Shown: piece by piece, positions 16,397 through 23,671 of the stretch | How positions within the stretch are numbered: position 1 is the first letter of the stretch | Layout: each line of letters begins with the position of its first letter | NCBI RefSeq assembly: GCF_003385235.1 | Contig: NZ_PQIA01000106.1 | Coordinates: 1 to 33,622 of the forward strand | Reading direction: 5' to 3' | DNA: 33,622 bases | Source of the DNA: Amycolatopsis circi | Lineage (GTDB): Bacteria; Actinomycetota; Actinomycetes; Mycobacteriales; Pseudonocardiaceae | Notes under the pieces: model-generated | What the model saw: only the letters and a program-made list of their open reading frames with translations | Databases searched by the model: none | What the model was told of the DNA's origin: nothing | Made by a program: the position numbers and the translations under genes

Positions 16397-16954
16397 CTAA
16401 CGAGCGCCGCGCGGTGCGGCGTTCTGGCTGAACTTCCCCTGCCAGGAGGCCTGCGCACCGGAATCACCGATGCGGTACACGTCGTAGATAGCCGCACCGG
16501 CAACCAGGATCGCGACAACGGCGATCACAGCCGTGAGCTTCGCCGAAGCGGGCGCGAGATAAGTCTTGCGTCGCACAGCGGTGGCGACCGCCTCGCCGGT
16601 CTCCTCCGCCTCTCTCGTCTCCGTCAGCGCGGTGCGTTCGCGTTGACGCCACCACACCACGAGCGCGAGCACAGCGACCGGAATCGCCACCCACAGCGCC
16701 GTGTCGCCCAGTTCGGTGTGGTCGCGCAGCAACGGTGTCGACGCGACCCGTCGTTCGAGCCATTCGCCGGCGTCCGTGGTGATCGGAACCATGATCACCA
16801 CGAGCACGGCAAGCACGGCGTTCGGCCCGGCGAGTTTGCCGCGCGCTTTCGGCCAGACGCTGTTCAGCACCAGCAGAAGCGCGCTCAACGGCAGCAGCAC
16901 GACGATCGCGTGCACGAGCAGGATGTGGGCAGGCAGGCCGTTGAGTGTCGTCAT
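16397..16954 (-). CDS. DUF2231-type membrane protein
   Basis: A 185-residue protein. ATG 16954 has AAGGA six bases upstream and places the domain at the N-terminus. Four membrane segments follow the DUF2231 pattern: LPAHILLVHAIVVLLPLSALLLVL (with the conserved His pair), GPNAVLAVLVVIMVPITT, TALWVAIPVAVLALVVWW and LTAVIAVVAILVAGAAIYDVYRIG. The conserved TDAGEWLERR loop after the second helix and a DHTELGD motif are present. Family members are small, His-containing membrane proteins, sometimes linked to redox or haem. The specific function is unknown. It is divergent from the DoxX-like gene, which also has a redox flavour. Confidence 0.8.
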   Translation of the reverse strand: MTTLNGLPAHILLVHAIVVLLPLSALLLVLNSVWPKARGKLAGPNAVLAVLVVIMVPITTDAGEWLERRVASTPLLRDHTELGDTALWVAIPVAVLALVVWWRQRERTALTETREAEETGEAVATAVRRKTYLAPASAKLTAVIAVVAILVAGAAIYDVYRIGDSGAQASWQGKFSQNAAPRGAR

Positions 16955-17031
16955 GGCGTCCTTAACGTGGTGGAGGTCCGGGAAAGCGTGCTCACCTTGG
17001 CGTGGGCAGGTGAACACCCAGTGGCACGACG

Positions 17032-17048
17032 GTGAGACTAAGGCAAGA
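17032..17048. promoter_or_regulatory. Possible response-regulator half-site pair (GTGAGA-N5-GCAAGA)
   Basis: Two similar hexamers spaced 11 bp apart, one helical turn, followed by ATGCG exactly as at the second site (17123-17139). It is the weaker copy. Confidence 0.3.
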
Positions 17049-17122
17049 ATGCGGGTCTGTGCCCGCGAAAGCCGGTCAGCGCGGTCGATCCGCTTGTGGG
17101 GGCGGCGATCGCGGCGCCCGGA

Positions 17123-17139
17123 GTAAGAGCTCGGTAAGA
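17123..17139. promoter_or_regulatory. OmpR-type direct repeat GTAAGA-N5-GTAAGA
   Basis: Two identical hexamers at 17123-17128 and 17134-17139, 11 bp apart, the layout bound head-to-tail by OmpR/PhoB-family dimers. It lies in the divergent DUF2231/DoxX control region. Confidence 0.4.
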
Positions 17140-17312
17140 ATGCGCGCGGGTGCGACTTTCGACGGGTCCCCGGTCGCGCCGTGAGCTGTATACCTGAGCG
17201 CACTGATTTCCGTGAGCGATTTCCGGGGCCGCGGCGATCGGGTCATCCTTTCTTTTCCCCGTTTCCGCGGGCGCTTCGGCGCGCCCGTCTCGTTCGACAG
17301 CATGGAGGGCAC

Positions 17313-17807
17313 ATGCACCGCTTCGGCCTCGCCCGCGAGCACGTCGTCGGGCTGTACCGGATCGTGGTCGGCTTCTTGTTCGCCTGTCACGGCGTCAAGA
17401 GCGTGTTCGGGTTGCTCGGCGCGCATACGCCGACCCCGACGGGTCAATGGCCCGGCTGGTGGGCCGCGGTGATCCAGCTGGTGTGCGGAGCACTGGTCGT
17501 CGTGGGCGCGGCGACGCGCCCGGCGGCGGTCATCGGGTCCGGATCGATGGCGTATGCGTATTTCACGGTGCATGTGCCGAATGGTTTCTGGCCGATCGAG
17601 AACGGCGGCGAAGCGGCGGCGTTGTTCTGCTGGTCGCTGCTGATCGTCGCGTTTGTCGGTCCGGGCCGGTTCGCGCTGGACGGTTTGCGGTCCGGTCACG
17701 GGCGTTTGGCGGTCAAGCGGAGCGCCAGTGTCGGGCAGGCGGCGACGGCTTGGCGCGCGTCGGACAGCACCGAGCCGGGCACGGGCCGGTCGACGACGAC
17801 GGGGTAG
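17313..17807 (+). CDS. DoxX-family membrane protein
   Basis: A 164-residue protein with start ATG 17313 (GGAGGG upstream). The DoxX pattern is clear: ehVVGLYRIVVGFLFACHGVKSVFG (first helix with conserved Arg and His), WAAVIQLVCGALVVVGAATRPAAVIGSGSMAYAYFTVHVP (two helices), FWPIENGGEAAALFCWSLLIVAFVG (conserved NGGE before the last helix). DoxX proteins are membrane subunits in sulfur-quinone or thiol redox systems; the specific partner here is unknown. The last 37 codons or so are Ser/Thr/Arg-rich and overlap the 3' end of the convergent ferredoxin gene by 112 bases. That tail is probably not functional sequence of its own. Confidence 0.82.
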   Translation: MHRFGLAREHVVGLYRIVVGFLFACHGVKSVFGLLGAHTPTPTGQWPGWWAAVIQLVCGALVVVGAATRPAAVIGSGSMAYAYFTVHVPNGFWPIENGGEAAALFCWSLLIVAFVGPGRFALDGLRSGHGRLAVKRSASVGQAATAWRASDSTEPGTGRSTTTG

Positions 17808-17920
17808 CCCCATTCGTCGAGGTCGATCAGTTCGGGCAGCAGCTCGGCGCAGATTCCGTGTGCCCGGCAGGCGATCGGGTCGACCCGCAGTTGCCGGGAA
17901 CGCCGTTCGGTCATGGTCAC
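17696..17920 (-). CDS. 3Fe-4S ferredoxin
   Basis: A 74-residue ferredoxin. GTG 17920 is preferred because it overlaps the upstream stop (GTGA) and has GGAG seven bases before it; ATG 17914 is possible. The cluster ligands are Cys18 and Cys24 in CRAHGIC and Cys62 in ACPTLAL. His21 replaces the second Cys of 4Fe ferredoxins, as in actinobacterial 3Fe-4S types that often serve P450s. The acidic core (ELIDLDEWGYP) is typical. It is the last gene of the ApbE/ferric-reductase/NuoF-like operon, so it probably passes electrons to or from the flavoprotein rather than to a P450. No P450 is in the window. Confidence 0.88.
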   Translation of the reverse strand: MTMTERRSRQLRVDPIACRAHGICAELLPELIDLDEWGYPVVVDRPVPGSVLSDARQAVAACPTLALRLTAKRP

Positions 17921-19248
17921 GTCCAATCTCCGCTTCGGTTGTTCCAGTCCGGCAGCGGCAGCGCGGGGTGCGCCGCCCCCGCGCAGGGACGTCCGGCGAG
18001 GTGCGCGCGCAGGTCAGGTGCGAAACACCGCATCGCGCTGGCGGCCAGCCGGACGGCGCCGTCGGGATGTGCGCACGCGCCGCGCCCGGGAATGATCGAG
18101 AGCCGGCTCCGGAGCCGTCGTTCGGCCTGGGCCGCGGCCCGGCCGCCGAGCACGAGAGCGGTGAAGTCGTCGGCTATGGCGGGGAGGCCGAACATGCACG
18201 GCCCGCATTGGCGGGCTGATTCGCCCGCCAGGTAACGGAGCACGCGGGCAGTTTCGGCGAGACCGCAGGCACGCGCGGGCAGCACGGTCAGCGAGGCGAC
18301 GCCCAGGGCGGCTCCCGCGGCTCGAAGGTCCTCATCGGACAGTCGCGTGTGGACGGCTGTGGGCGCGGGCAGCCAGGTGCCGCCGTATCCGCCGAACAGA
18401 ATCGCTTGCGGCCGTTCGGCCGGGCCGCCGGCTTGGTCGAGGATCTCGGCGACCGGAGCGCCGAGCGCGGTCTCGTACACGCCTGGCCGGGTGACGCTGC
18501 CGCCGACGGTGACCAAGGTGGTGCCGGGCGAATCCTTGGTGCCGCACCCGCGGAACCACTCCGCGCCGTAGCGGGCGATCAATGCGAGATGGGCGAGAGT
18601 CTCGACGTTGTCGATCAGGGTCGGGCGTCCGCGCACGCCGCGTTCGAAGGGGCGGGGCGGCTTCGCGGTCGGTCGCGCGTCGCCGGTCTCCAGGAAGTGG
18701 ACGAGCGCGGATTCCTCGCTGGCCACGTACCGGCCAGGCACCCGCACCAGCCGGACCGGAATCTCTCCGCTGGGCCGCTCAGCCAGCGCCTCGGCCACCG
18801 GAGCGGCGATCGGATCGTCGCGGTGCACGCACAGGATGATCTCCGTCGCGTCGGTCGCCGCCGCGGCCAGCACAGCCCCGTCTAGGACGAGGTGCGGCGC
18901 GACCGTCAGCAGCGCGTGGTCCTTGCCGCTGACCGGTTCTCCCTCGCATCCGTTGACCACGACGACAGGACGGCGGCCTCGGGCGACGGCACGCAGTTTC
19001 CGGCCGGCGGGAAAACCCGCCCCGCCACGCCCGCGCAAGCCTGCAGCGTCCACTGTGGCCAGCAGCCGCGCGCGGCCGTTCCGGTCGCCGTAGCGCTCGA
19101 CGGGCAACGGGCCGTAACGGGCGCGGTGCTCGGAAAGTCCAGCGGACCGCCGGGTTTCCAGCCAGCCCGCGAGGAGACGGCGCGGGCTGGCCGGATCCGG
19201 AGGCGACAGTCGCCCGTCGGCTGCCCGGGGATAGCGCGCGGTGGTCAT
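17917..19248 (-). CDS. NuoF-like FMN/Fe-S flavoprotein (NADH dehydrogenase F-subunit family)
   Basis: A 443-residue protein whose ATG shares one base with the upstream stop (TGATG). It has the complex I F-subunit layout. GRGGAGFPAGRK (73-84) is the NADH/FMN glycine loop. VNGCEGEP (98-105) stands where NuoF has NADESEPG. YVASEESALVHFLETG (174-189) and RPTLIDNVETLAHL follow, then an SLBB-like segment and a C-terminal Fe-S domain. Cluster ligands are Cys348 and Cys351 (QCGPC) and Cys392 (RGACAHP). The third Cys of the usual CxxCxxC is Gly354, so only three canonical ligands remain. A cytoplasmic electron entry point feeding the neighbouring ferredoxin and membrane haem protein is likely. The donor (NADH or ferredoxin) cannot be settled from sequence. 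Confidence 0.85.
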   Translation of the reverse strand: MTTARYPRAADGRLSPPDPASPRRLLAGWLETRRSAGLSEHRARYGPLPVERYGDRNGRARLLATVDAAGLRGRGGAGFPAGRKLRAVARGRRPVVVVNGCEGEPVSGKDHALLTVAPHLVLDGAVLAAAATDATEIILCVHRDDPIAAPVAEALAERPSGEIPVRLVRVPGRYVASEESALVHFLETGDARPTAKPPRPFERGVRGRPTLIDNVETLAHLALIARYGAEWFRGCGTKDSPGTTLVTVGGSVTRPGVYETALGAPVAEILDQAGGPAERPQAILFGGYGGTWLPAPTAVHTRLSDEDLRAAGAALGVASLTVLPARACGLAETARVLRYLAGESARQCGPCMFGLPAIADDFTALVLGGRAAAQAERRLRSRLSIIPGRGACAHPDGAVRLAASAMRCFAPDLRAHLAGRPCAGAAHPALPLPDWNNRSGDWT

Positions 19249-19808
19249 CACAAGCCTCCCAGTGTTCCTCGCCGGGCCTCGGTGTCGGGATGCCGCACCG
19301 TCGCCCGCCACGCCACCGCCGCCGCCGCGGCGAGCACGCAAGCCACCAGCAGCACCCGGACCCACGTCAGCCGGGAATCCGCGCCGCCGATCTCGAAGCC
19401 GTGCACCACGGCGGCGGGCCAGGACAGGTACGCGGCCCAGTGGACGGCCTTCCAGACCCTGGCGTTGATTCGCGGCCGCAGCAGGCTCGACACGACCACC
19501 GCGACGAGCAGGTCGAACGCGATCGCTCCGATGCCCAAAGACACCGGGTAGTAGGACGAGACGAACGGGACCACCGCGCTGATCCACCGGATGCCCGCGT
19601 AGGTGTCGATGATCGCCGTGGCGATGTGGACTCCCAGGAAGGCGAGTGTGACCAGGGACAGATTCCGGTGGAGGGCGGCGACGGCGAACCTCGGCCACCG
19701 CGGTGACGCGAGCCGGGCGCTGGAGACCGCACCGAGCACCACCACGCCGGTGAACAACACCAGCGCGGCCAGCCCGGTCGCCCGGCTGACGTACCACAAC
19801 GCGTTCAT
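19248..19808 (-). CDS. Ferric-reductase-like transmembrane haem protein
   Basis: A 186-residue protein whose ATG overlaps the upstream stop (ATGA). Five or six membrane helices carry two spaced His pairs. They are His in ALHRNLSLVTLAFLGVH (13 residues between) and AVHWAAYLSWPAAVVH (12 between), the b-type haem pattern of the ferric reductase-like/MsrQ/NOX transmembrane domain. It lacks any fused FAD/NAD-binding domain, so electrons must come from other subunits. The NuoF-like protein and ferredoxin downstream are the obvious candidates. Its expected role is to move electrons across the membrane to an outer acceptor, presumably a flavin attached by the ApbE encoded next door. Confidence 0.87.
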   Translation of the reverse strand: MNALWYVSRATGLAALVLFTGVVVLGAVSSARLASPRWPRFAVAALHRNLSLVTLAFLGVHIATAIIDTYAGIRWISAVVPFVSSYYPVSLGIGAIAFDLLVAVVVSSLLRPRINARVWKAVHWAAYLSWPAAVVHGFEIGGADSRLTWVRVLLVACVLAAAAAVAWRATVRHPDTEARRGTLGGL

Positions 19809-20752
19809 GCCGAAGCCTCCTCCGCCGGATCCGGCCATCCGGCGACGCGGACGACGTGTCCGTCCAGCGCGACCAGGCGGGCGGGCAACCGGCGTTCCGC
19901 CAGCCAGGCCGGAGCCTGCTCGCCGAGCACGACCGCCGCGGTGCTGGCGGTATTGGCGTCGGCGCACGTCGCCGCCGCGACGGTCACGGTCCGCCAGCAG
20001 GCGTCCGGGATGTCCCCGGTGCGCGGATCGACGATGTGGTGCACAGTCCGCCCGGCCCGGCGCCAGGTGCGGCACACGGTGCTGGAAGTCGCCAGCCCGC
20101 CGCTCGTCAAGGCGATCACCGGATCGCGGCGGGGATCGACCGCGGCGTGGTCGTCGCCGACCGCCACCTGCCAGCCCCGCGCCGGTGCGGGACCGGCGAC
20201 GGCAAGATCTCCGCCAAGGCCGACCAGTACGCCGCAGCCGAGCTCGCGGGAGATGGAGGCGCTGGCGCGGTCGGCTGCCCATGCTTTCGCGGTAGCACCC
20301 AGATCCAGCCGGACGCCGCGCGGCACGACCACCTCGTACCAGAACCGGTCCAGGATGACCCGCCACCAGCCCGGAACCTCGCCGGCGGGCTCGACGGACG
20401 CGGCCAGGTCGCGGTCGATCGCGTCGAAGTCCCGGTCGTAGCCGAGGTCGCAGACGGCCTGGCCGACCGTCGGGTCGACAAGCCCGTCAGTGATCTCGGC
20501 GGCGTACAACGCGACTTGCAGCGCTTCGGCCAGCAAGGGGCTGACCCGCACCGGAGAACCGGCGCGCCGGTGCAGCGCGGTGATCTCCGAATCGTCGCGG
20601 AACCGGCTGCATGCCTCGTCAACGGCCCGGAGTTCGCTTCGGAGCAGTTCGTCCGCAGCGGGCAAGAGGGCCGGGGCGGTGACAACCAATTCGGCGGTGG
20701 TGCCCAGTGCCCGGAAGCGGGTCCTCGCGAGGGGCTCGGCGGCCGTCGTCAT
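19805..20752 (-). CDS. apbE: FAD:protein FMN transferase (ApbE family)
   Basis: A 315-residue protein, ATG overlapping the previous stop (ATGA). Family motifs are in order: FRALGTTAELVV, SRFRDDSEITAL, DGLVDPTVGQAVCDLGYD, VRLDLGATAKAWAADRA, GVLVGLGGDLAVAG, HHIVDPRTGDIPD and the C-terminal CADANTASTAAVVLG. ApbE uses FAD and Mg2+ to attach FMN covalently to a Thr/Ser in a D-x-x-[SA]-G-A-T-like motif of extracytoplasmic proteins. No lipoprotein signal is evident, so it may act inside or be exported another way. The operon supplies a haem membrane protein and flavoprotein, but I find no acceptor with the motif in the window. Confidence 0.9.
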   Translation of the reverse strand: MTTAAEPLARTRFRALGTTAELVVTAPALLPAADELLRSELRAVDEACSRFRDDSEITALHRRAGSPVRVSPLLAEALQVALYAAEITDGLVDPTVGQAVCDLGYDRDFDAIDRDLAASVEPAGEVPGWWRVILDRFWYEVVVPRGVRLDLGATAKAWAADRASASISRELGCGVLVGLGGDLAVAGPAPARGWQVAVGDDHAAVDPRRDPVIALTSGGLATSSTVCRTWRRAGRTVHHIVDPRTGDIPDACWRTVTVAAATCADANTASTAAVVLGEQAPAWLAERRLPARLVALDGHVVRVAGWPDPAEEASA

Positions 20753-21075
20753 GATCCGCCCGAATGCCCGGCGACATGGCGGCGGCGACCGGTGACCGGC
20801 GGTTGTGCGGGCGGGTCGATGGCCCGCGGCGCGGTGGTCGAGGCGGGCGTCTCCGGCGGGGCGGTGGACGTCGAGGAGGTGACCGGCGGAGCGGACGGGG
20901 CCGCCGGAGGGTTCACGGGAGGCGGCGGTTCACCCGTGTCGGCGGTCGCCTGCTGGACGAGCGTGACGCCGAAAACCGTGGCCAGCGCTGTGCCGCCCAG
21001 TCCCGCGGCCCACGTCGCCACCGCGATGCGGCGACGTCCGCGGGCACGGATCCGGATGCGTTGCCGGTGATTCAC
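20749..21075 (-). CDS. Single-TM Pro/Thr-rich secreted-domain protein
   Basis: A 108-residue protein starting at GTG 21075, with AAGGAG six bases upstream. Layout: an Arg-rich cytoplasmic tail (RQRIRIRARGRRR), one membrane helix (VATWAAGLGGTALATVFGVTLV) and an outer Pro/Thr/Ser-rich stretch with no fold. It heads the redox operon. In related actinobacterial loci an FMN-binding domain often sits in such a protein, but here the chain ends without one. It resembles the product of 23169 in architecture, and both share an upstream operator-like element. Function unknown: anchor, linker or truncated flavin carrier. Confidence 0.7.
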   Translation of the reverse strand: MNHRQRIRIRARGRRRIAVATWAAGLGGTALATVFGVTLVQQATADTGEPPPPVNPPAAPSAPPVTSSTSTAPPETPASTTAPRAIDPPAQPPVTGRRRHVAGHSGGS

Positions 21076-21124
21076 GCGGAGCTCCTTCTGACTGGAACGG
21101 GTGATGCCAGTGTCGGCAGGAGTC

Positions 21125-21140
21125 CTGGGGAAAATCTGGG
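21125..21140. promoter_or_regulatory. CTGGG-N6-CTGGG direct repeat (response-regulator site candidate)
   Basis: Half-sites at 21125-21129 and 21136-21140, 11 bp apart, in the divergent region between the redox operon (49 bases to GTG 21075) and the response regulator (54 bases to ATG 21195). A near-identical copy in the opposite orientation lies at 23103-23118. Confidence 0.6.
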
Positions 21141-21194
21141 AGCCGGGACCGCGCCGCGGGTGCCGCGCGCCACCGGGACGGGCACCATGGCGGG

Positions 21195-21875
21195 ATGGAC
21201 ACTGCGCAGCGCGGCTCCGGCCGGGTCCTGCTCGTCGAAGACAACGCCGAACTGGCCGCGCTCCTCACGGAGCTCTTGTCCGAAGAGGGCTACGAGGTCG
21301 AGACCGCCGCGGACGGACACCGAGGCCTGCACCTCGGCCTGGTCCGGGAGTACGACGTGCTGATCCTGGACCGGGGCTTGCCCGCGCTGGACGGGCTCGA
21401 CGTTCTCGCCCGGCTGCGCGGCCAGGGCGTCACGACGCCGGTGCTGGTGCTTTCAGCGCTGGGCAACCCCGCGGACCGGGTGGCCGGACTGGACGCCGGA
21501 GCCGAGGACTACCTGCCCAAACCGTTCGATGTGGACGAACTGCTCGCCAGGGTGCGCGCGCTGCGCCGACGGCACCTCGACGTCGCGCGGGTGCTGCCTA
21601 TCGGGTCGATGCGGCTGAACCTGGACACCCGCCAGGTGACTTCCGGCCAGGACTGCGACCCGGTCCGGCTGTCCGAACGGGAATGCGCGCTGCTGGCGAC
21701 CCTCGCCGGACGGCCCTCCCGCGTCTTCACCCGGCGCGACCTGCTCGGCTTCGCCTTCCCCGAAGCCGACAGCGAGGCGATCGTCGACACCTACGTGTCG
21801 TACCTGCGCCGGAAGCTCGGACGAGCCGTGATCGCGACGGTCCACGGACGCGGCTACCAGCTGGGCGCGCCGTGA
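21195..21875 (+). CDS. OmpR/PhoB-family response regulator
   Basis: A 226-residue protein. The receiver domain (about 9-122) has the acidic pocket Glu15/Asp16 (LLVEDNA), the phosphoacceptor Asp59 (LILDRGLP), the switch Ser87 and Lys109 (YLPKPF). The C-terminal winged helix (about 130-226) has LSERECALLATLAGRPSRVF and VDTYVSYLRRKLG and ends in TVHGRGYQLG, the signature of OmpR-type DNA binding. It overlaps the histidine kinase gene by four bases (GTGA) and is divergent from the ApbE redox operon. The shared CCCAG repeats make that operon and the gene at 23169 its likely targets; this is inference. Confidence 0.93.
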   Translation: MDTAQRGSGRVLLVEDNAELAALLTELLSEEGYEVETAADGHRGLHLGLVREYDVLILDRGLPALDGLDVLARLRGQGVTTPVLVLSALGNPADRVAGLDAGAEDYLPKPFDVDELLARVRALRRRHLDVARVLPIGSMRLNLDTRQVTSGQDCDPVRLSERECALLATLAGRPSRVFTRRDLLGFAFPEADSEAIVDTYVSYLRRKLGRAVIATVHGRGYQLGAP

Positions 21876-23143
21876 GCCGGCCGCCGGCCTCCACCGAAGC
21901 GCGGCTGCTGCGGCGCGCGGCGTGGCGGCTGGGACTGCAGGTCGGGTTGTCCGTCGCGGCGATCGTCGTGTTGCTGTCGGGACTCGCGGTGTTCATGGTG
22001 CTGCGCAGCCAGCAGAACGGCGTCACCACACTGCTGCAGCAAGCCGCTTCCCAAGCCGACGACGTGCAGGACCCGCCTGCCGGAGTCTGGCTCGCCATCC
22101 ACGGGCCTGGCGGCCTGACCGCGACCCCCGGCGCACCGGCAGTCCTGCCCGACCGGACGGCACTGGCGAACGTGGCGCGAACCGGGGTCGCGCGAACCGA
22201 CGAGGTCCGCGGCGGCGGAGCCGTCTACCAGGTGTACACCCAGCGGCGAGACACACAGACCGTGCAAGCAGCGCTGGATCTGCGGGCGAACAACGACGAA
22301 CGCGAGCGGCTCCTCGCCGCCATGCTCGTCAGCGGCGGCCTGGGACTGCTGCTCGCCGTCGGCGCCGGCATGTTGCTCGGGCGGCGCGCGGTCGCGCCGA
22401 TGGCCACCGCACTGGGCATGCAACGGCGGTTCGTGGCCGACGCCAGCCACGAACTCCGCACCCCCCTGACCCTGCTGTCCACCCGCGCGCAAGTGCTCCG
22501 CAGGCACCTGCAGCGGGGCGACTCCCGCGAGCGGCTGACCGCCGAGGTTGACGGAGTCGTCGCGGACGCCGGGCACCTCACCGACATCCTCGAAGACCTC
22601 CTGCTCGCCGCCGACGTCCGCGCGGACGGGCTCACCACGACGCTCGACCTCGTCGAACTCGCTGCGTGGGCTGCCGCCGCCGGGACCCCGGCCGCGGCCG
22701 AGCGCTCCGTCGTCATCGAGGCGCGCCCGACGACGCCGGCGCTGCTCGTACGCGGCACCCACGGCGGACTCCTCCGCGCGGTGACCGCCTTGGTCGACAA
22801 CGCCGTCACCCACGCTCGTTCGTCAGTCGTCATCACGACCCGGAAGGCCGGAACCACCGGTGTCGTCGAGGTTTCCGACGACGGCCCCGGCATCGACCCC
22901 GGTGTCCTGCCTGGGTTGTTCGAACGGTTCTCCTCCACTCGCGCCGGTTCCGAACCCTCCCCGCGCCGCCACTACGGCATCGGCTTGGCTTTGGTGAGCG
23001 AAATCGCCGACCGGCACGGCGGCCACGTTTCCGCCGGAAAGAACACCGGCGGAGGGGCTCTGCTGACCCTGACTCTGCCGCTGGCCGAGCGCGATCGCGA
23101 TTCCCAGGATTTTCCCAGCCACCGAGCCGATCCTGGACATTGA
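21872..23143 (+). CDS. Sensor histidine kinase
   Basis: A 423-residue protein starting at GTG 21872. Helix 1 (about 22-44), an outer sensor loop of about 100 residues without a recognised fold, and helix 2 (about 147-169) are followed by the dimerisation helix with phospho-His193 (FVADASHELRTPL). The ATP-binding domain has Asn310 in the N box (LVDNAVTHA), DDGPGI (336-341), LFERF (F box) and YGIGLAL (G2 box). There is little room for a HAMP domain. It pairs with the upstream response regulator. The extracytoplasmic loop could sense envelope or redox conditions linked to the divergent operon; the signal is unknown. Confidence 0.92.
   Translation: MSRPPASTEARLLRRAAWRLGLQVGLSVAAIVVLLSGLAVFMVLRSQQNGVTTLLQQAASQADDVQDPPAGVWLAIHGPGGLTATPGAPAVLPDRTALANVARTGVARTDEVRGGGAVYQVYTQRRDTQTVQAALDLRANNDERERLLAAMLVSGGLGLLLAVGAGMLLGRRAVAPMATALGMQRRFVADASHELRTPLTLLSTRAQVLRRHLQRGDSRERLTAEVDGVVADAGHLTDILEDLLLAADVRADGLTTTLDLVELAAWAAAAGTPAAAERSVVIEARPTTPALLVRGTHGGLLRAVTALVDNAVTHARSSVVITTRKAGTTGVVEVSDDGPGIDPGVLPGLFERFSSTRAGSEPSPRRHYGIGLALVSEIADRHGGHVSAGKNTGGGALLTLTLPLAERDRDSQDFPSHRADPGH
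23103..23118. promoter_or_regulatory. CCCAG-N6-CCCAG direct repeat (second copy)
   Basis: Half-sites at 23103-23107 and 23114-23118, 11 bp apart, inside the 3' end of the kinase gene and 50 bases before ATG 23169. Orientation and distance to the start match the copy upstream of the 20749 gene. Confidence 0.6.
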
Positions 23144-23168
23144 GCGACCACCGGAGAAGGCGGGCCGG

Positions 23169-23546
23169 ATGAACCAGCAGCGGAGTGCGAGAACCCAGGC
23201 CCGCGAACGGGCCCGCGAGACCGTCGGCCGAGCCACCCGGTGGAGCGTGCTGGCCGGGCTGGGGACCGCCGCCGTGTGCGGACTGGCGCTCGGCATCGGA
23301 ACCATGACCGCGACGGCCAGCCCCGCCGGAACCGCGAAGCCGAACCCGGCACCGCAGAACGTCATCCCGTCCGACGCCGTCGATCAAGGCACCCCGCAAC
23401 AGGCGCCCGCGCCGGGCGAGCCAACCGGCGGATACTCGTCCTCCGGCGCTCCTGAGCCGCACCCGCGGGCCGACAACGCCATCGACTTTCTGCCGGATTC
23501 GTTCTGCAGCAACCAATCTACACGCCAGCCGAGCACTCGACACTGA
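23169..23546 (+). CDS. Single-TM Pro/Ser-rich secreted-domain protein
   Basis: A 125-residue protein with GGAGAAGG upstream of ATG 23169. A basic cytoplasmic tail (NQQRSARTQARERARE), one membrane helix (WSVLAGLGTAAVCGLALGIGTM) and an unstructured outer part rich in Pro, Ser and Gly follow. The very C-terminus (FLPDSFCSNQSTRQ) has a single Cys. Architecture matches the first gene of the redox operon although sequence similarity is low. Its own operator-like repeat suggests separate control by the two-component system. Function is unknown; it may be a partner or signal for the kinase. Confidence 0.6.
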   Translation: MNQQRSARTQARERARETVGRATRWSVLAGLGTAAVCGLALGIGTMTATASPAGTAKPNPAPQNVIPSDAVDQGTPQQAPAPGEPTGGYSSSGAPEPHPRADNAIDFLPDSFCSNQSTRQPSTRH

Positions 23547-23563
23547 GCTGGAGCCGAGTGCTC
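23531..23563. terminator. Hairpin at the end of the two-component gene cluster
   Basis: Arms GAGCACTCG (23531-23539) and CGAGTGCTC (23555-23563) with a 15-base loop, spanning the stop codon of the 23169 gene. No T-run follows. Confidence 0.4.
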
Positions 23564-23616
23564 TGTGCTCGTCGACAGATGCCCCCTGGCGTGGCGCGAG
23601 CGAAGTTCCCGACCAT

Positions 23617-23632
23617 ATACCCGCAGGGGCAT
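23617..23632. promoter_or_regulatory. CsoR/CstR-type operator candidate
   Basis: ATACCC-GCA-GGGGCAT is a pseudo-palindrome of the G/C-tract type bound by CsoR/CstR repressors. It is followed by a TAGGCT box (23635-23640) that could be a -10, and lies 39 bases before the frameshifted repressor gene. Confidence 0.5.
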
Positions 23633-23671
23633 CATAGGCTCCACCCGACAGCCAGCCAGGGAGAGGACACC

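Larger units (their letters stand above)
16955..17312. other. Divergent control region between DUF2231 and DoxX genes
   Basis: No gene. It contains an imperfect inverted repeat (16988-16997 / 17008-17017, GTGCTCACCT / AGGTGAACAC, one mismatch) 33 bases before the DUF2231 start. It also contains two 11-bp-spaced direct repeats, listed separately, and a TATACC box at 17189-17194. Confidence 0.5.

Noticed and set aside
17181..17312. Longer N-terminus for the DoxX-like protein
   Set aside because: The upstream extension is Arg/Phe/Pro-rich without a ribosome binding site; ATG 17313 has GGAGGG and starts just before the first helix.
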